Positions 24,593 through 34,697 of a stretch of DNA of 64,000 nucleotides are shown here, piece by piece. Both the position numbers and the translations under genes were made by a program. The stretch's first letter is position 1. Each line of letters begins with the position of its first letter. Below the pieces are notes generated by a model. That model saw only the letters and a list, made by a program, of their open reading frames with translations, had not been told where the DNA came from and ran no database searches. The DNA comes from Nocardioides marinus (GTDB lineage: Bacteria; Pseudomonadota; Alphaproteobacteria; Rhodobacterales; Rhodobacteraceae), in assembly GCA_019801415.1 (NCBI GenBank), contig JAHVJD010000008.1:124001-188000 (forward strand), read 5' to 3'.

Positions 24593-26888
24593 CTGACACC
24601 CGAATGGTATAGGCCCCCAGTTCCGGCCGCAGTTTCGGCGCCCGGTTCTCGACCACGATCCGGACCGCGCCGGTCGCCTCGAACTGAACCGGGCCATTGT
24701 TGCCGCGCCCGATCCGCTTGCCGCTGGCCGCGTCATAGACCGTCAGGCGGTACTTCGGCGCCCCCTCGCGGTAGGAGAGAGAGGCCGTCATCGGCCCGAG
24801 GGCCTCTGGCTCATAGTGCCAGACATCCTTCGTGTCTTCGTATCCGAAATGTCCGTCAGCAGTCCCGTTCGGGCCAATACGCGCAAAATCCTCGCCGTCA
24901 GCCACAACACCAGCGTCTCCGGGGCCGCCATCACCGAAAGGCACGATGCTAACCTCGAACAAGCTTTCTGGCGGCAGTCGGCGATAGGCGTCCCCCAGCC
25001 CAAAGACCACCCCACCACCTGTCGTGTCCACAAACGTTGTCTCCACCGGGGTTCCCGGAATGCCCACCTCGCGCGCGGATTGCGCGGCGGTGGGACGACC
25101 ATCCGGGTAGCGGGTTTCGATGGTCAGCGCGGCCGGTGCCGCGCCGGACTCCCTTGGACCATCGGCGGTGTCGACATATTGCCAGGACTGGATCAACCCG
25201 CGGATCACCGCCCGATGTCCTTCTTCCATGGAGGTGCGATAATATCGGAACTCGCCGGCCTCCAGCAGCTCACCGACGGTGTAAATGCCGGGTGGGATCT
25301 CGGTGGCGGTTTCCGGCGTCGAGCCGCCCTGCACCGGGTTCGTGCAGCTTGGGGCGATGCGCTCGGTCTTCTCGATGACCACCGAAACCAGCTCCTTGAG
25401 CGCACGCCGCAAGCCCGGTCCGTCCTTTGCGTCCAGATAGGCGGTACCGCCTGCCTCTGCCACGGCCTGCAATTCCCGGCGCTGGTCCGGGTCCAGGTCG
25501 TAACCCACTACATAGGTGTTCACGCCAATCCCCGCGTCCGCTAGCGCCGCAGCCTCACTCACCGGGTCGCCGCCGCAAGTCTCCTCTCCGTCCGAGATCA
25601 ACACCGCAACCCGGCGGCTGGCCGGGACAGATTGCAAGCGCTCGCCTGCCGCGCGCAGCGAGGCTGCCAGCGGGGTGTAGCCATAGGGCCGCAGCCCTTC
25701 GGCGAGGCGGGCGATCCGCCGCCCGTTGTTCTGGCCAAAGGGCACGATTTCCGCGGTGTTGGGACAGCTTGCTTCCGGTGTTTTGGGCAGGCTGTCATCA
25801 AAGCCATAGGCCCGCAGCGAGGCCACCGCATTCACACCATCCAACGCCTGCACCGCTTCGCCGAGAGCGTCTTTGGCGATCGCCATCTTGCTGCGCCCCC
25901 CCTGACGTCCCGCCATGGAGCCGCTGGCGTCCAGCACGAAGGCGATGGCAACGGGGTCGTCCCGAGCAACCGGCCTGTCGCTGGCGCCCCCATTTGCGTA
26001 GTCCAGCAGATTGCGCGACAGCGCGTCAAAGGCCGGACATTGGTCGATCCCCGTATCGATGCGCGTGAGGCTGCCCCCTGCTCCGGGGGCACGGAGCCGG
26101 AGCGCAGCAACATCGATACCCACATCGGCCCCTTCCGTTGCATCGGGCAGCGGAATGTTCCGCGGGGGCCGAGATCCGATGCGGCTGCCATCACCGCCTT
26201 GGGCCAGCGGAAATACCTCGTCGATCATCGGTCCGCCCGGCTCGACCCCGCCGTCGGGACCGGACCAGAGGTGAAATTCACCGCCCGAAGCCAAGGCCAG
26301 CTCCGACAGTTCATGAAGATCCTTCGCTGCGCCAATCGCGACGACGTCGATCCGGACGCTATCCGGGGCGGTCTCCGCGATCCACAGCGGGTCATCGTCG
26401 CAGCTTGACAGCGTGTCGGCAAAATAGATCACCTGCCCGCCGCCAAGCGCCGCGAGGTCAGCCACCGCTTGCCGCAGCGCGACGGCAGGTGCGGTCTGGT
26501 GCCCCTCGGCTGACAGCCGTTTCGTATAACGTTCAAGGGTGTCCGGGCCAAATGCCTGCCCGAAGGGCACGATGATCTCATGCGTCGCACAGTCGGTCGC
26601 GGCGTTACCGGCGGTGCCGGATGAGGCCAAGCGCAGCGAGACGTCCGTTCTGCCTGACAGGGACGACGCATGCGCCATCAGAGCGTTGGACACCAGCGCG
26701 ACTTTCGGGGCCTCGGAAAAGGCCCATTTGCCGGGTCGCCCTTCCTGATCGTACAGGATCACCACCGGTTCATCCGCAGTGATCTCGAACGCGAACACCG
26801 CAGGGGCAGCCAGGCTACCGAGGCAAAGCCCCGCACAAGCGGACATAAACCGTCTGGCAATGCGAAGATGGGACACGATCCAAACCAT
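24585..26888 (-). CDS. Exported von Willebrand factor type A domain protein
   Basis: 767 residues from the chosen start. A signal sequence (about 1-33, ending AAPAVFAF) precedes an N-terminal region with FADTLSSCDDDPLW. A VWA domain then opens with the MIDAS motif FVLDASGSM, continues with YTPLAASLRAAGERL (MIDAS threonine) and VLISDGEETCGGDP (MIDAS aspartate). The C-terminal third is beta-rich and ends in ENRAPKLRPELGAYTIRVSDE. MIDAS sites bind a divalent metal and a partner's acidic side chain, so this is probably the interaction hub of the operon. ATG at 26886-26888 follows TAGGA. Function unknown. Confidence 0.88.
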   Translation of the reverse strand: MVWIVSHLRIARRFMSACAGLCLGSLAAPAVFAFEITADEPVVILYDQEGRPGKWAFSEAPKVALVSNALMAHASSLSGRTDVSLRLASSGTAGNAATDCATHEIIVPFGQAFGPDTLERYTKRLSAEGHQTAPAVALRQAVADLAALGGGQVIYFADTLSSCDDDPLWIAETAPDSVRIDVVAIGAAKDLHELSELALASGGEFHLWSGPDGGVEPGGPMIDEVFPLAQGGDGSRIGSRPPRNIPLPDATEGADVGIDVAALRLRAPGAGGSLTRIDTGIDQCPAFDALSRNLLDYANGGASDRPVARDDPVAIAFVLDASGSMAGRQGGRSKMAIAKDALGEAVQALDGVNAVASLRAYGFDDSLPKTPEASCPNTAEIVPFGQNNGRRIARLAEGLRPYGYTPLAASLRAAGERLQSVPASRRVAVLISDGEETCGGDPVSEAAALADAGIGVNTYVVGYDLDPDQRRELQAVAEAGGTAYLDAKDGPGLRRALKELVSVVIEKTERIAPSCTNPVQGGSTPETATEIPPGIYTVGELLEAGEFRYYRTSMEEGHRAVIRGLIQSWQYVDTADGPRESGAAPAALTIETRYPDGRPTAAQSAREVGIPGTPVETTFVDTTGGGVVFGLGDAYRRLPPESLFEVSIVPFGDGGPGDAGVVADGEDFARIGPNGTADGHFGYEDTKDVWHYEPEALGPMTASLSYREGAPKYRLTVYDAASGKRIGRGNNGPVQFEATGAVRIVVENRAPKLRPELGAYTIRVSDE

Positions 26889-27235
26889 GAGAACAATTCC
26901 TAGCCACGTTCTTGGCAAGATTGTGACCCGGGCACGACAAGTTCAGCGGGGATGCGGCCAATTTTATCGGCTCGCACTGTCGCTCTGCGTGCTGACTGTC
27001 GCGCGCTGAACCACCGATGGCAACTGCGACGCCCCTCACGATGCATGGCTGCGCTGGTATCTCCCTGACAACTGTGCGATCTCGCCCAGATGCTGGTGGA
27101 TGCTCGCTTGGGCACGGGTAGAGGCGCCCCGATGCAACACTGCGAAGGACCAATCTGGTGCGGTATCTGGTGAAATGCGCCAGACCACACTGGACCTGTG
27201 GAATTCAGTCAACCTGCTGTAAGGAGATGAATTTA
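26889..27235. promoter_or_regulatory. Divergent spacer between the VWA operon and the racemase gene
   Basis: About 350 bp without a supportable gene. It should hold promoters for both sides. The only clear element is TAAGGAG, 9 nt before the racemase ATG. Confidence 0.4.
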
Positions 27236-27964
27236 ATGAAGGCCGAAGATATTCTGCCGCGCAGTGAACGACGCCGCATCGGACTGATTGCGGGATCCGG
27301 GCCCGAAGCCGGGGTCGACCTGTGGCAGAAGGTGATCGAGGAAACCAAGGCGCTGCTGGGCGAGCGCTATACCGGCGATCTCGACGGGCCGCGCGTGCGG
27401 ATCATTTCGTCGCCCGTGCTGGGATTGTCGATGGAGCTTGAGGCCAACGACCTCGCGGTCTGGCCCGAGCTGGAACGGGTGTTCGACGACCTTGCGGCGC
27501 AAAGCGACGTCATCGGCATCGCCTGCAACACGCTGAATTACTACGAGCGCCAGATCAAGGCCACGCCGCGCGCCGCCCAGCTGGTCTCGGTTGGCGACGT
27601 GGTCGAAGACTATCTGAAGCGCCGGGGCCTGAGCTCGGTCGCGCTGCTCGGGGCGGCACCGGTGACCAAGATGGACCGCTGGTCTGCCTATCACCGGCTT
27701 GCCGAGGCCTTCGAGGTCGAGACGCCAAAAGATCCCGGCCTGCTGCACCAGATCATCTATGACGTCAAACGCCTTGGTGGCACTGATCCCACCGTGGTGG
27801 CGCAGTTCCAGGAGCTGATCGGTACGCTGGAAAGCGAAACCGTGCTGCTGGCCTGCACCGAACTGCCGCTCATTCCCTGTGACGGGACGGGCAAGGACCT
27901 GGTGGATGTCACCCGGCTTCTGGCGCGCGGCCTCGTGGACCGCGCGGTGCTCGTGCAGAACTAG
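27236..27964 (+). CDS. Aspartate/glutamate racemase family protein
   Basis: Cofactor-independent racemase-fold enzyme, 242 residues. RIGLIAGSGPEAGVDLW opens the domain. The two catalytic cysteines are in IACNTLNYY and LLACTELPL, with a GLSSVALLGAAPVTK strand between the two halves. It would interconvert L- and D-Asp (or Glu), or act on a related substrate such as hydantoin or maleate, since the family is broad. TAAGGAG stands 9 nt before the ATG. The neighbouring asparaginase and symporter fit an aspartate/asparagine theme. It converges with the HTH gene. Confidence 0.88.
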   Translation: MKAEDILPRSERRRIGLIAGSGPEAGVDLWQKVIEETKALLGERYTGDLDGPRVRIISSPVLGLSMELEANDLAVWPELERVFDDLAAQSDVIGIACNTLNYYERQIKATPRAAQLVSVGDVVEDYLKRRGLSSVALLGAAPVTKMDRWSAYHRLAEAFEVETPKDPGLLHQIIYDVKRLGGTDPTVVAQFQELIGTLESETVLLACTELPLIPCDGTGKDLVDVTRLLARGLVDRAVLVQN

Positions 27965-27975
27965 GGCGGCCTCGC

Positions 27976-28788
27976 TCAGCCCGGCGTCGCCATCAGCAGA
28001 TGCGATGCCGGGTCGCTGTGGCCGGAAATTATCCGCTCCACCGCGTCGGGCACCTCTGAGCTGCCCGGATCGAACAGCCCGCACAACGCCAGTGACCGGC
28101 GCAGATCGATACGCCTGCCCAAAAACTCCATCGCGATCCGCGTGGCCGCCGGGGCGCGGGTGGCATGGGCCGAGACCCCCGACATGATACCGCCGAGGTA
28201 GCGGATGCGGTTGGTATAGCTGGGATAGAGGATGATCTGGATCGCCTCGTTGCGGGTCAGCGTCTCCAGCGCGGTGATGAACAACCGGTCCCCGAGCATG
28301 TAGCAGCTGCCCTGATACTTGCAGGTAAAGCCGCCATGGCCCCGCCGCCCGATCACCTCCAGCGTCTTGATGTTCATGCTGTAAGGGGTGCGGTAGATTT
28401 TGGTCAGGCCCTTCAGGATCTTTCCCGGGTTCGACATCGAGTTGTAGTAGGTGAAGTAGAACCCCGCATAGGCTTCGAGCTGGGGAATGGACGCCTGCAG
28501 GATACCCTCGGCTTCATTGCGCAGCTGGTTGCGTTCGATTTCCGCGCCGCCGCTCTGCGGTTTCAGCCGGATCAGCTCCTTGAACTGCGCATGCGGCATC
28601 AGCAGCTCGGCCTCTTCGACGCCGAAGAAGTCGCAGATCTTGCGCATCAGCCGCAGCGAAGGCTGGGTCTGCCCGCTGAGATAACGGTTGAACTGCGAAC
28701 GGTTCGCCCCGAGCTTGCGACACACCTCGGCGATCGAGGGGTAATAGCTGCACAGCAGGCGCAGGTTTTCCGGAAGTTCTCTCGACAA
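27976..28788 (-). CDS. HTH transcriptional regulator with a C-terminal sensor-like domain
   Basis: 270 residues. An N-terminal Cro/CI-type helix-turn-helix (about 9-60: SIAEVCRKLGANRSQFNRYLSGQTQPSLRLMRKICDFFGV) is followed by a roughly 190-residue uncharacterised domain (YAGFYFTYYNSMSNPGKILKG, GGFTCKYQGSCYMLGDRLF). The start is TTG at 28786-28788 right before the HTH; no ATG is available. It lies between the racemase and the symporter-asparaginase pair and probably controls one or both. The effector is unknown. Confidence 0.85.
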   Translation of the reverse strand: MSRELPENLRLLCSYYPSIAEVCRKLGANRSQFNRYLSGQTQPSLRLMRKICDFFGVEEAELLMPHAQFKELIRLKPQSGGAEIERNQLRNEAEGILQASIPQLEAYAGFYFTYYNSMSNPGKILKGLTKIYRTPYSMNIKTLEVIGRRGHGGFTCKYQGSCYMLGDRLFITALETLTRNEAIQIILYPSYTNRIRYLGGIMSGVSAHATRAPAATRIAMEFLGRRIDLRRSLALCGLFDPGSSEVPDAVERIISGHSDPASHLLMATPG

Positions 28789-28951
28789 TCGCCCGCCTGC
28801 CTAGCCGGTTTGTTTAAAGCGTTGCGGCAAATTGTACTGCAAAAGCCCTGCTTTGCAAATGGCGCCCGGCCTCGGACATGGAACAGGCCGCAGCATCGCG
28901 CCGCGGCCTGTTCGGGAGGTATTCATGCTGCGCTTTAAGGCCCGACAGCTA

Positions 28952-30379
28952 TCACGACGCCGGAACCTTCCACGCTTCGCGGTCGATATCGAGATCGGCA
29001 AAGTCGTCGGGGTTCAGCACCGGGCGCTCGACCCCGGCTTTCAGCTGGCGGCGGAAGTCGCGCAGGAGGCGCATCGCCACCGGGAACAGCATCATGATTG
29101 CCAGCAGGTTGACCAGCGCAAGGATGCCCATCATCGGATCAGAGAAGAAGAACACCGCGGTGGCGCCCGGCGCCGTGGCACCCAGGAAGACGATGCCGAT
29201 GATGGCGATCCGCAGCACCAGGATGCCCGCCGGGTTCTTGGTCAGCACCGTCATCGCGTTTTCGCCGAGGTAGTAGTTGTAGATGATCGACGAGAAGGCG
29301 AACAGCAGGATGGCGCCGGTCAGGAAGTACTGCGCCCATTCGCCAAGATGCGAAACCATGCTTTGCTGGGTCAGCGCGACACCGTCGATACCTTCGGCCC
29401 CGGGCACGTAGACATCGCCCAGCAGGATGACGAAAGCGGTGCAGGAGCAGATGACGATTGTGTCGATGAAGACCGAGAAGGACTGCGTGATGCCCTGGCT
29501 GATCGGGTGGCGTACCTCGGCTGTCGCTGCAACGTTGGGCGCCGAGCCCAAGCCCGCTTCGTTCGAGAACAGGCCGCGGCGCAGACCCTGCGCGATTGCC
29601 GCACCCATGCCACCGCCGACAGCTTCCTGCAGGCCGAAGGCATTGGTGACGATGTCATAGAGCACGCCCGGCAGGCTGGTGATGTTGATGACAATCACCA
29701 CCAGCGCCATCAGCAGATAGCCGATTGCCATGATCGGGACCACCACGTCGGAGGCCTTGGCAATGCGGTGGATGCCGCCGAAGATGATGACGCCGGAAAT
29801 GACTGCAAGGCAGATCCCGGTCCACAGCCGGTCAATGCCGAGGCTGTCCTGAACCGCGCCCGCGACAGTGTTGCCCTGGAAGGCGTTGAAGCCGAGGCCG
29901 AAAGCCGCGATCAGGCAGACCGCGTAGACCACCGCCAGCCAGCGGTACTCCTGGCCGAGGCCGTGGATGATGGCGCGGGCGGGGCCGCCACGGTAGGTCT
30001 TTTCGCCAGTCTTGCGCTTGAACAGCTGCGCAAGCGAGCATTCGACGAGGCTGGTCGCCATGCCCACCAGCGCAATTGCCCACATCCAGAACACCGCGCC
30101 CGGCCCGCCAAGCGTGATGGCCACAGCGACCCCGGCGATATTGCCGCCGCCGACGCGTCCGCCGACCGAAACCAGCAGCGCCTCACGCGCGGAGATACGG
30201 CTGGAGTCGTCGGTGTTGTTCTTGTTCGAAAGCACCCGGAACATGCGTCCGAAGAACTCGACCTGGACAAAGCCGGTTGCGATTGTGATGAAGCAGCCGA
30301 AGATCACCAGGATCGGGATCAGCGACCAGCCCCATGTCAGGTCTCCGATCTTGCCGAAGATTAACTCCAGAAATTCCAT
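28952..30379 (-). CDS. Alanine/glycine:cation symporter (AGCS) family protein
   Basis: Inner-membrane Na+-coupled amino acid carrier, 475 residues with about 10-11 hydrophobic segments. AGCS signatures: SVGGRVGGGNIAGVAVAITLGGPGAVFWMW near 80-110, FKRKTGEKTYRGGPARAII and GLRRGLFSNEAGLGSAPN near 265-285. Family members carry Ala, Gly or Ser; beside an asparaginase the cargo could be Asn/Asp or a D-amino acid. GAGGGAC precedes the ATG. It lies 147 bp after asparaginase in the same direction, so the two are probably one unit. Confidence 0.93.
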   Translation of the reverse strand: MEFLELIFGKIGDLTWGWSLIPILVIFGCFITIATGFVQVEFFGRMFRVLSNKNNTDDSSRISAREALLVSVGGRVGGGNIAGVAVAITLGGPGAVFWMWAIALVGMATSLVECSLAQLFKRKTGEKTYRGGPARAIIHGLGQEYRWLAVVYAVCLIAAFGLGFNAFQGNTVAGAVQDSLGIDRLWTGICLAVISGVIIFGGIHRIAKASDVVVPIMAIGYLLMALVVIVINITSLPGVLYDIVTNAFGLQEAVGGGMGAAIAQGLRRGLFSNEAGLGSAPNVAATAEVRHPISQGITQSFSVFIDTIVICSCTAFVILLGDVYVPGAEGIDGVALTQQSMVSHLGEWAQYFLTGAILLFAFSSIIYNYYLGENAMTVLTKNPAGILVLRIAIIGIVFLGATAPGATAVFFFSDPMMGILALVNLLAIMMLFPVAMRLLRDFRRQLKAGVERPVLNPDDFADLDIDREAWKVPAS

Positions 30380-30526
30380 GATACTTGTCCCTCAGTTGTG
30401 CGGATTCTCCGCAATTGATGCACAGACGCCAGGCGGATGCCCGGCCTGGCCTTGATTTGCCCCACACCGGTCGAGCGGACCGGCGCCGTATCAGCGTCAG
30501 GTAGCGGGGGCGGGGTTTGTTTCAAC

Positions 30527-31489
30527 TCAGCCCGGAGTGCCGAGCATTTCACCGCATTGGTTGCTGCCAAGGAAGTCACGGCGACTGTCAAAGTCACCGG
30601 ACAGACTCAGCGCGAACTGCATCTTGGCAAAGGCCATTTCCGGGCTCATGTCACGCCCGTCGACCACGCCGGTATCCTGCAGCACCTTGCCCGCCGCATA
30701 GGTGCCCAGCCGCATGCCGCCTTCGGGGCACTGGCTGACCGCCAGCACCGGCACGCCGCGGTCATGGGCCGCCTGCAGCGCCCTGCGCATTGCGGGCGTG
30801 TCGGGGGCGGTGCCGGACCCGTAGCATCGCAGCACCAGCCCGTCGCAGGCCGCCGCCGCATGCGCAAACAACTCCTCGCAGCAGCCGGGGGCGACCGAAA
30901 GGATGCCGACCTTATGGGCGCGCACGTCGTTCAATGCGGATTGGCGTGACGGCAGCAGCGGCGGCACGTCGCTGGGCGCGGCCTCGAAGGCGTCAAAGGC
31001 CGTGGAATGGGATTTGCGCACCCGTGCGCCATGCAGAAGCTGCCCACCGAACTGCACCCACACCCCCGGCGGCGCCGTCCGCGCCGCCGACAGCGCCGCG
31101 GTCAGGTTGTCCAGCCCGTCGCTGCCCGCAACCGTCAGCGGCAGCATCGCGCCGGTCACGATCACCGGTTTGCGCAGGCCCGCCAGCGACAGGCACAGCG
31201 CCGCGGCGGTATAGGCGAGCGTATCGGTGCCGTGGGTGACCACAAAGGCATCATGTACCTCTGCTGCCTGATGGATGCTGCGTGCCACCCGCCGCCAGTC
31301 GTCCGGCGTGGCCTGCGCGGAATCGATCAACGGATCAAGCCGCAGCACCTCGACCGGCCCTTCGGCCTGTCCGCTTGCAGTCAGCTCCGCCACCGCATCC
31401 TCGACGATCCCGATCCGGGGCGCAAAGCCGTGTTCGGTCCGCTCCATGCCAATGGTGCCGCCGGTGTGGATCAAGAGGATGGACATCAT
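30527..31489 (-). CDS. Asparaginase (L-asparaginase family)
   Basis: Hydrolyses asparagine (or glutamine) to aspartate (glutamate) and ammonia. About 320 residues. Both catalytic-threonine motifs are present: LIHTGGTIGM near the N-terminus and VVTHGTDTLAYTA. No signal peptide is seen, so it is cytoplasmic and resembles type I enzymes. Two ATGs in a row (31487-31489 and 31484-31486) follow AAGG; I used the first. It heads a unit with the AGCS carrier. Together with the Asp/Glu racemase this suggests use of Asn/Asp, possibly D-forms. Confidence 0.93.
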   Translation of the reverse strand: MMSILLIHTGGTIGMERTEHGFAPRIGIVEDAVAELTASGQAEGPVEVLRLDPLIDSAQATPDDWRRVARSIHQAAEVHDAFVVTHGTDTLAYTAAALCLSLAGLRKPVIVTGAMLPLTVAGSDGLDNLTAALSAARTAPPGVWVQFGGQLLHGARVRKSHSTAFDAFEAAPSDVPPLLPSRQSALNDVRAHKVGILSVAPGCCEELFAHAAAACDGLVLRCYGSGTAPDTPAMRRALQAAHDRGVPVLAVSQCPEGGMRLGTYAAGKVLQDTGVVDGRDMSPEMAFAKMQFALSLSGDFDSRRDFLGSNQCGEMLGTPG

Positions 31490-31598
31490 GCTGCCTTGGG
31501 TCTGCTGCTGCGCGCCGGGCGCCTGTTGCGGCACTATTGCCCCGGAAAAGACGGGAGGAACCAGATGCTGCAGCGTCTCCGGCAGTTGCAGGTTTTGC

Positions 31599-31787
31599 CT
31601 AAAAGAGCGTCAACCAGCACCATTTCTTGACGATGAATTCCTGTTCGGCCTGCGCGAGGGTCAAGTTCGGATCGAAGAATGGAAGCAGCCCTGAGTCAGC
31701 CAACGATCCCTGCACAGCCTGCGCCATCGCCCTTCGGCACCGAAACCTGTCCTCGCGATAGACCTGAGACTGGCCATACTCTACCAA
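31599..31787 (-). CDS. Possible small hypothetical protein in a gene-poor stretch
   Basis: The spacer between asparaginase (31489) and the HIT gene (31859) is about 370 bp. It holds a 62-codon leftward frame whose C-terminal half (LLPFFDPNLTLAQAEQEFIV) looks protein-like. No good ribosome-binding site or family is recognisable. It may be a remnant or chance frame. Confidence 0.22.
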   Translation of the reverse strand: MVEYGQSQVYREDRFRCRRAMAQAVQGSLADSGLLPFFDPNLTLAQAEQEFIVKKWCWLTLF

Positions 31788-31858
31788 TCTAGCCAGACCA
31801 CTGCGCTGGCGCAGATCTTCCGCAGCGTGATCCGATTGCGTTTAACAAGGGGGCTTGG

Positions 31859-32299
31859 ATGGCCGACACATGTATCTTCTGCCAAATTGCCAACGCCGAA
31901 TTGCCCGCGCACAAGCTGTTCGAGGACGATCTGGTGATGGCGTTTCTCGATCTCCATCCGATCCGCGAAGGTCATGCGCTGATCATTCCCAAGCAGCACT
32001 GCCCCTGGTTCGAAGATCTACCAGAACTTACCGCGGCGCGGACCATGGCCGTCGGGCAGCGGCTAGCGCGGGCAATGAAACGAGAATGGGAGGTCGAGCG
32101 GGTTTCGTTTTTCTACACCGGCATCCATGTGCCGCACGCGCATGCCCATGTGGTGCCGATGTTTCACCGCCACGATGTGTCCTCGGCACGGTATCTCGAA
32201 GAGGGGATCGAAGCATTTTCCCTGCCCCCGAACCCCGGTGACATAGCGCTCGCCCAAACGGCCGACCGCATCCGCGCGCAACTGTCGGAAGTTGGCTGA
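31859..32299 (+). CDS. HIT-family nucleotide-binding protein
   Basis: Small nucleotide hydrolase/transferase, 146 residues. CIFCQIANAELPAHKLFEDD opens with the zinc-type CxxC seen in many HIT proteins. The histidine triad is HVPHAHAHVVP near residue 96-106. EGHALIIPKQH is the typical middle block. The likely activity is hydrolysis of purine nucleoside phosphoramidates or dinucleoside polyphosphates. It is a single gene with its own start (ATG after AAGGGGG). Confidence 0.93.
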   Translation: MADTCIFCQIANAELPAHKLFEDDLVMAFLDLHPIREGHALIIPKQHCPWFEDLPELTAARTMAVGQRLARAMKREWEVERVSFFYTGIHVPHAHAHVVPMFHRHDVSSARYLEEGIEAFSLPPNPGDIALAQTADRIRAQLSEVG

Positions 32300-32501
32300 C
32301 CGGATGTGCCCGCCGGAGGATTGGCGGTCGCGCGTAGCCTTGGCAACAGTTGGCAACCGGGTGCCGGTCTGGTGTCCGATACCAGGTGCCTTGCGCCCGC
32401 TTCTTGCAACAAGTTCTCGTCCCTGCAGGTCACAGAGTGTCTGCGAAACGGCGTAAGGCTGGCTGCGCCGATGTCGGCGCAGCCCTGAAGGTTCAGTCGG
32501 G

Positions 32502-33713
<1,212 letters not shown>

Positions 33714-33744
33714 TCAGGAGGTTAATTGCCTCGTTTTGCAAATG

Positions 33745-33766
33745 ACTATTACAACATGGTAATAGT
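33745..33766. promoter_or_regulatory. Inverted repeat in the adh-lysR spacer
   Basis: ACTATTAC-AACATG-GTAATAGT, a perfect 8-bp repeat with a 6-bp gap. It lies 40 bp before the lysR ATG and about 115 bp before the adh ATG. The T-N11-A type spacing suits a LysR operator that serves both genes. Confidence 0.65.
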
Positions 33767-33805
33767 GTGCGCAGGCATATCGCACAGGTCGTGAAAGGAA
33801 CCGGG

Positions 33806-34678
33806 ATGTTCAGCTGGGAAGGGGTCACTGAATTCGTGGCGGTGGCCGAGGCCGGCAGCTTCACCGCAGCCGCGGACCGTTTGGGGATCTCCACCGCGCA
33901 GGTCAGCCGTCAGGTCGGCGCGCTGGAAGCCCGGCTGGCGGTCAAGCTGTTCTACCGCACGACACGCAAGGTATCGATCACCGAGACCGGGCAGATCTAC
34001 TACAACCACTGTCGGCAGGTTCTTGACGGGCTGGCCGAGGCCGAGCGCGCCGTCACCGACTTGCACCAGACCCCGAGGGGCCGCCTCAAGCTGACCGCGC
34101 CGGTGACCTACGGGGAAAATCGGATCGCACCGTTGATCAACGACTTCGCCGTCCAATACCCCGATCTGGAAGTGAACCTGACACTGACCAACCGAAGGCT
34201 CGATCTGGTGGCCGAGCGCTTTGACCTGGCGATCCGTCTCGGGGAGCTGGAAGACAGCACGATGATGGCCAAACGGCTGGCGTCGCGCGCGCATTACGTC
34301 TGCGCCTCACCCGGCTATCTCTCACGGCGGGGCACGCCCCAAACGCTGTCCGAGCTGGACCAGCACAACTGCCTCCAGGGAACGCTGGATTTCTGGCGCT
34401 TTCACGAGCAAGGCAAACCCCGCCACATCCGAGTCACTGGCAGCCTCCGCTGCAACAGCGGCTGGGCGCTGGTTGATGCGGCGCTGAAGGGGATCGGTAT
34501 CATCCAGTTGCCGGACTACTACGTGCAAGACCGGATCAAGGCGGCCGAGTTGGTCCCCGTGCTGGAACGATACCGCGCTCCCGATGACGGCATATGGGCG
34601 ATCTACCCTCACAACCGTCACCTGTCGCCAAAAGTTCGGCTGCTGCTGGATCACCTCAGCCAGGGATTAAGCTCCTGA
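33806..34678 (+). CDS. LysR-family transcriptional regulator
   Basis: 290 residues. Winged HTH at 3-60 (VTEFVAVAEAGSFTAAADRLGISTAQVSRQVGALE), then a LysR effector domain (RGRLKLTAPVTYGENRIAPLI, ERFDLAIRLGELEDSTMMAKRL) of the group that lacks a deep ligand pocket motif. ATG at 33806 is preceded by AAAGGAACCGGG; an earlier ATG at 33767 has no comparable site. Divergent from the glutathione-dependent formaldehyde dehydrogenase gene, so that gene is the likeliest target. Confidence 0.92.
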   Translation: MFSWEGVTEFVAVAEAGSFTAAADRLGISTAQVSRQVGALEARLAVKLFYRTTRKVSITETGQIYYNHCRQVLDGLAEAERAVTDLHQTPRGRLKLTAPVTYGENRIAPLINDFAVQYPDLEVNLTLTNRRLDLVAERFDLAIRLGELEDSTMMAKRLASRAHYVCASPGYLSRRGTPQTLSELDQHNCLQGTLDFWRFHEQGKPRHIRVTGSLRCNSGWALVDAALKGIGIIQLPDYYVQDRIKAAELVPVLERYRAPDDGIWAIYPHNRHLSPKVRLLLDHLSQGLSS

Positions 34679-34697
34679 GCCGAAGCAGTCTTCACGG

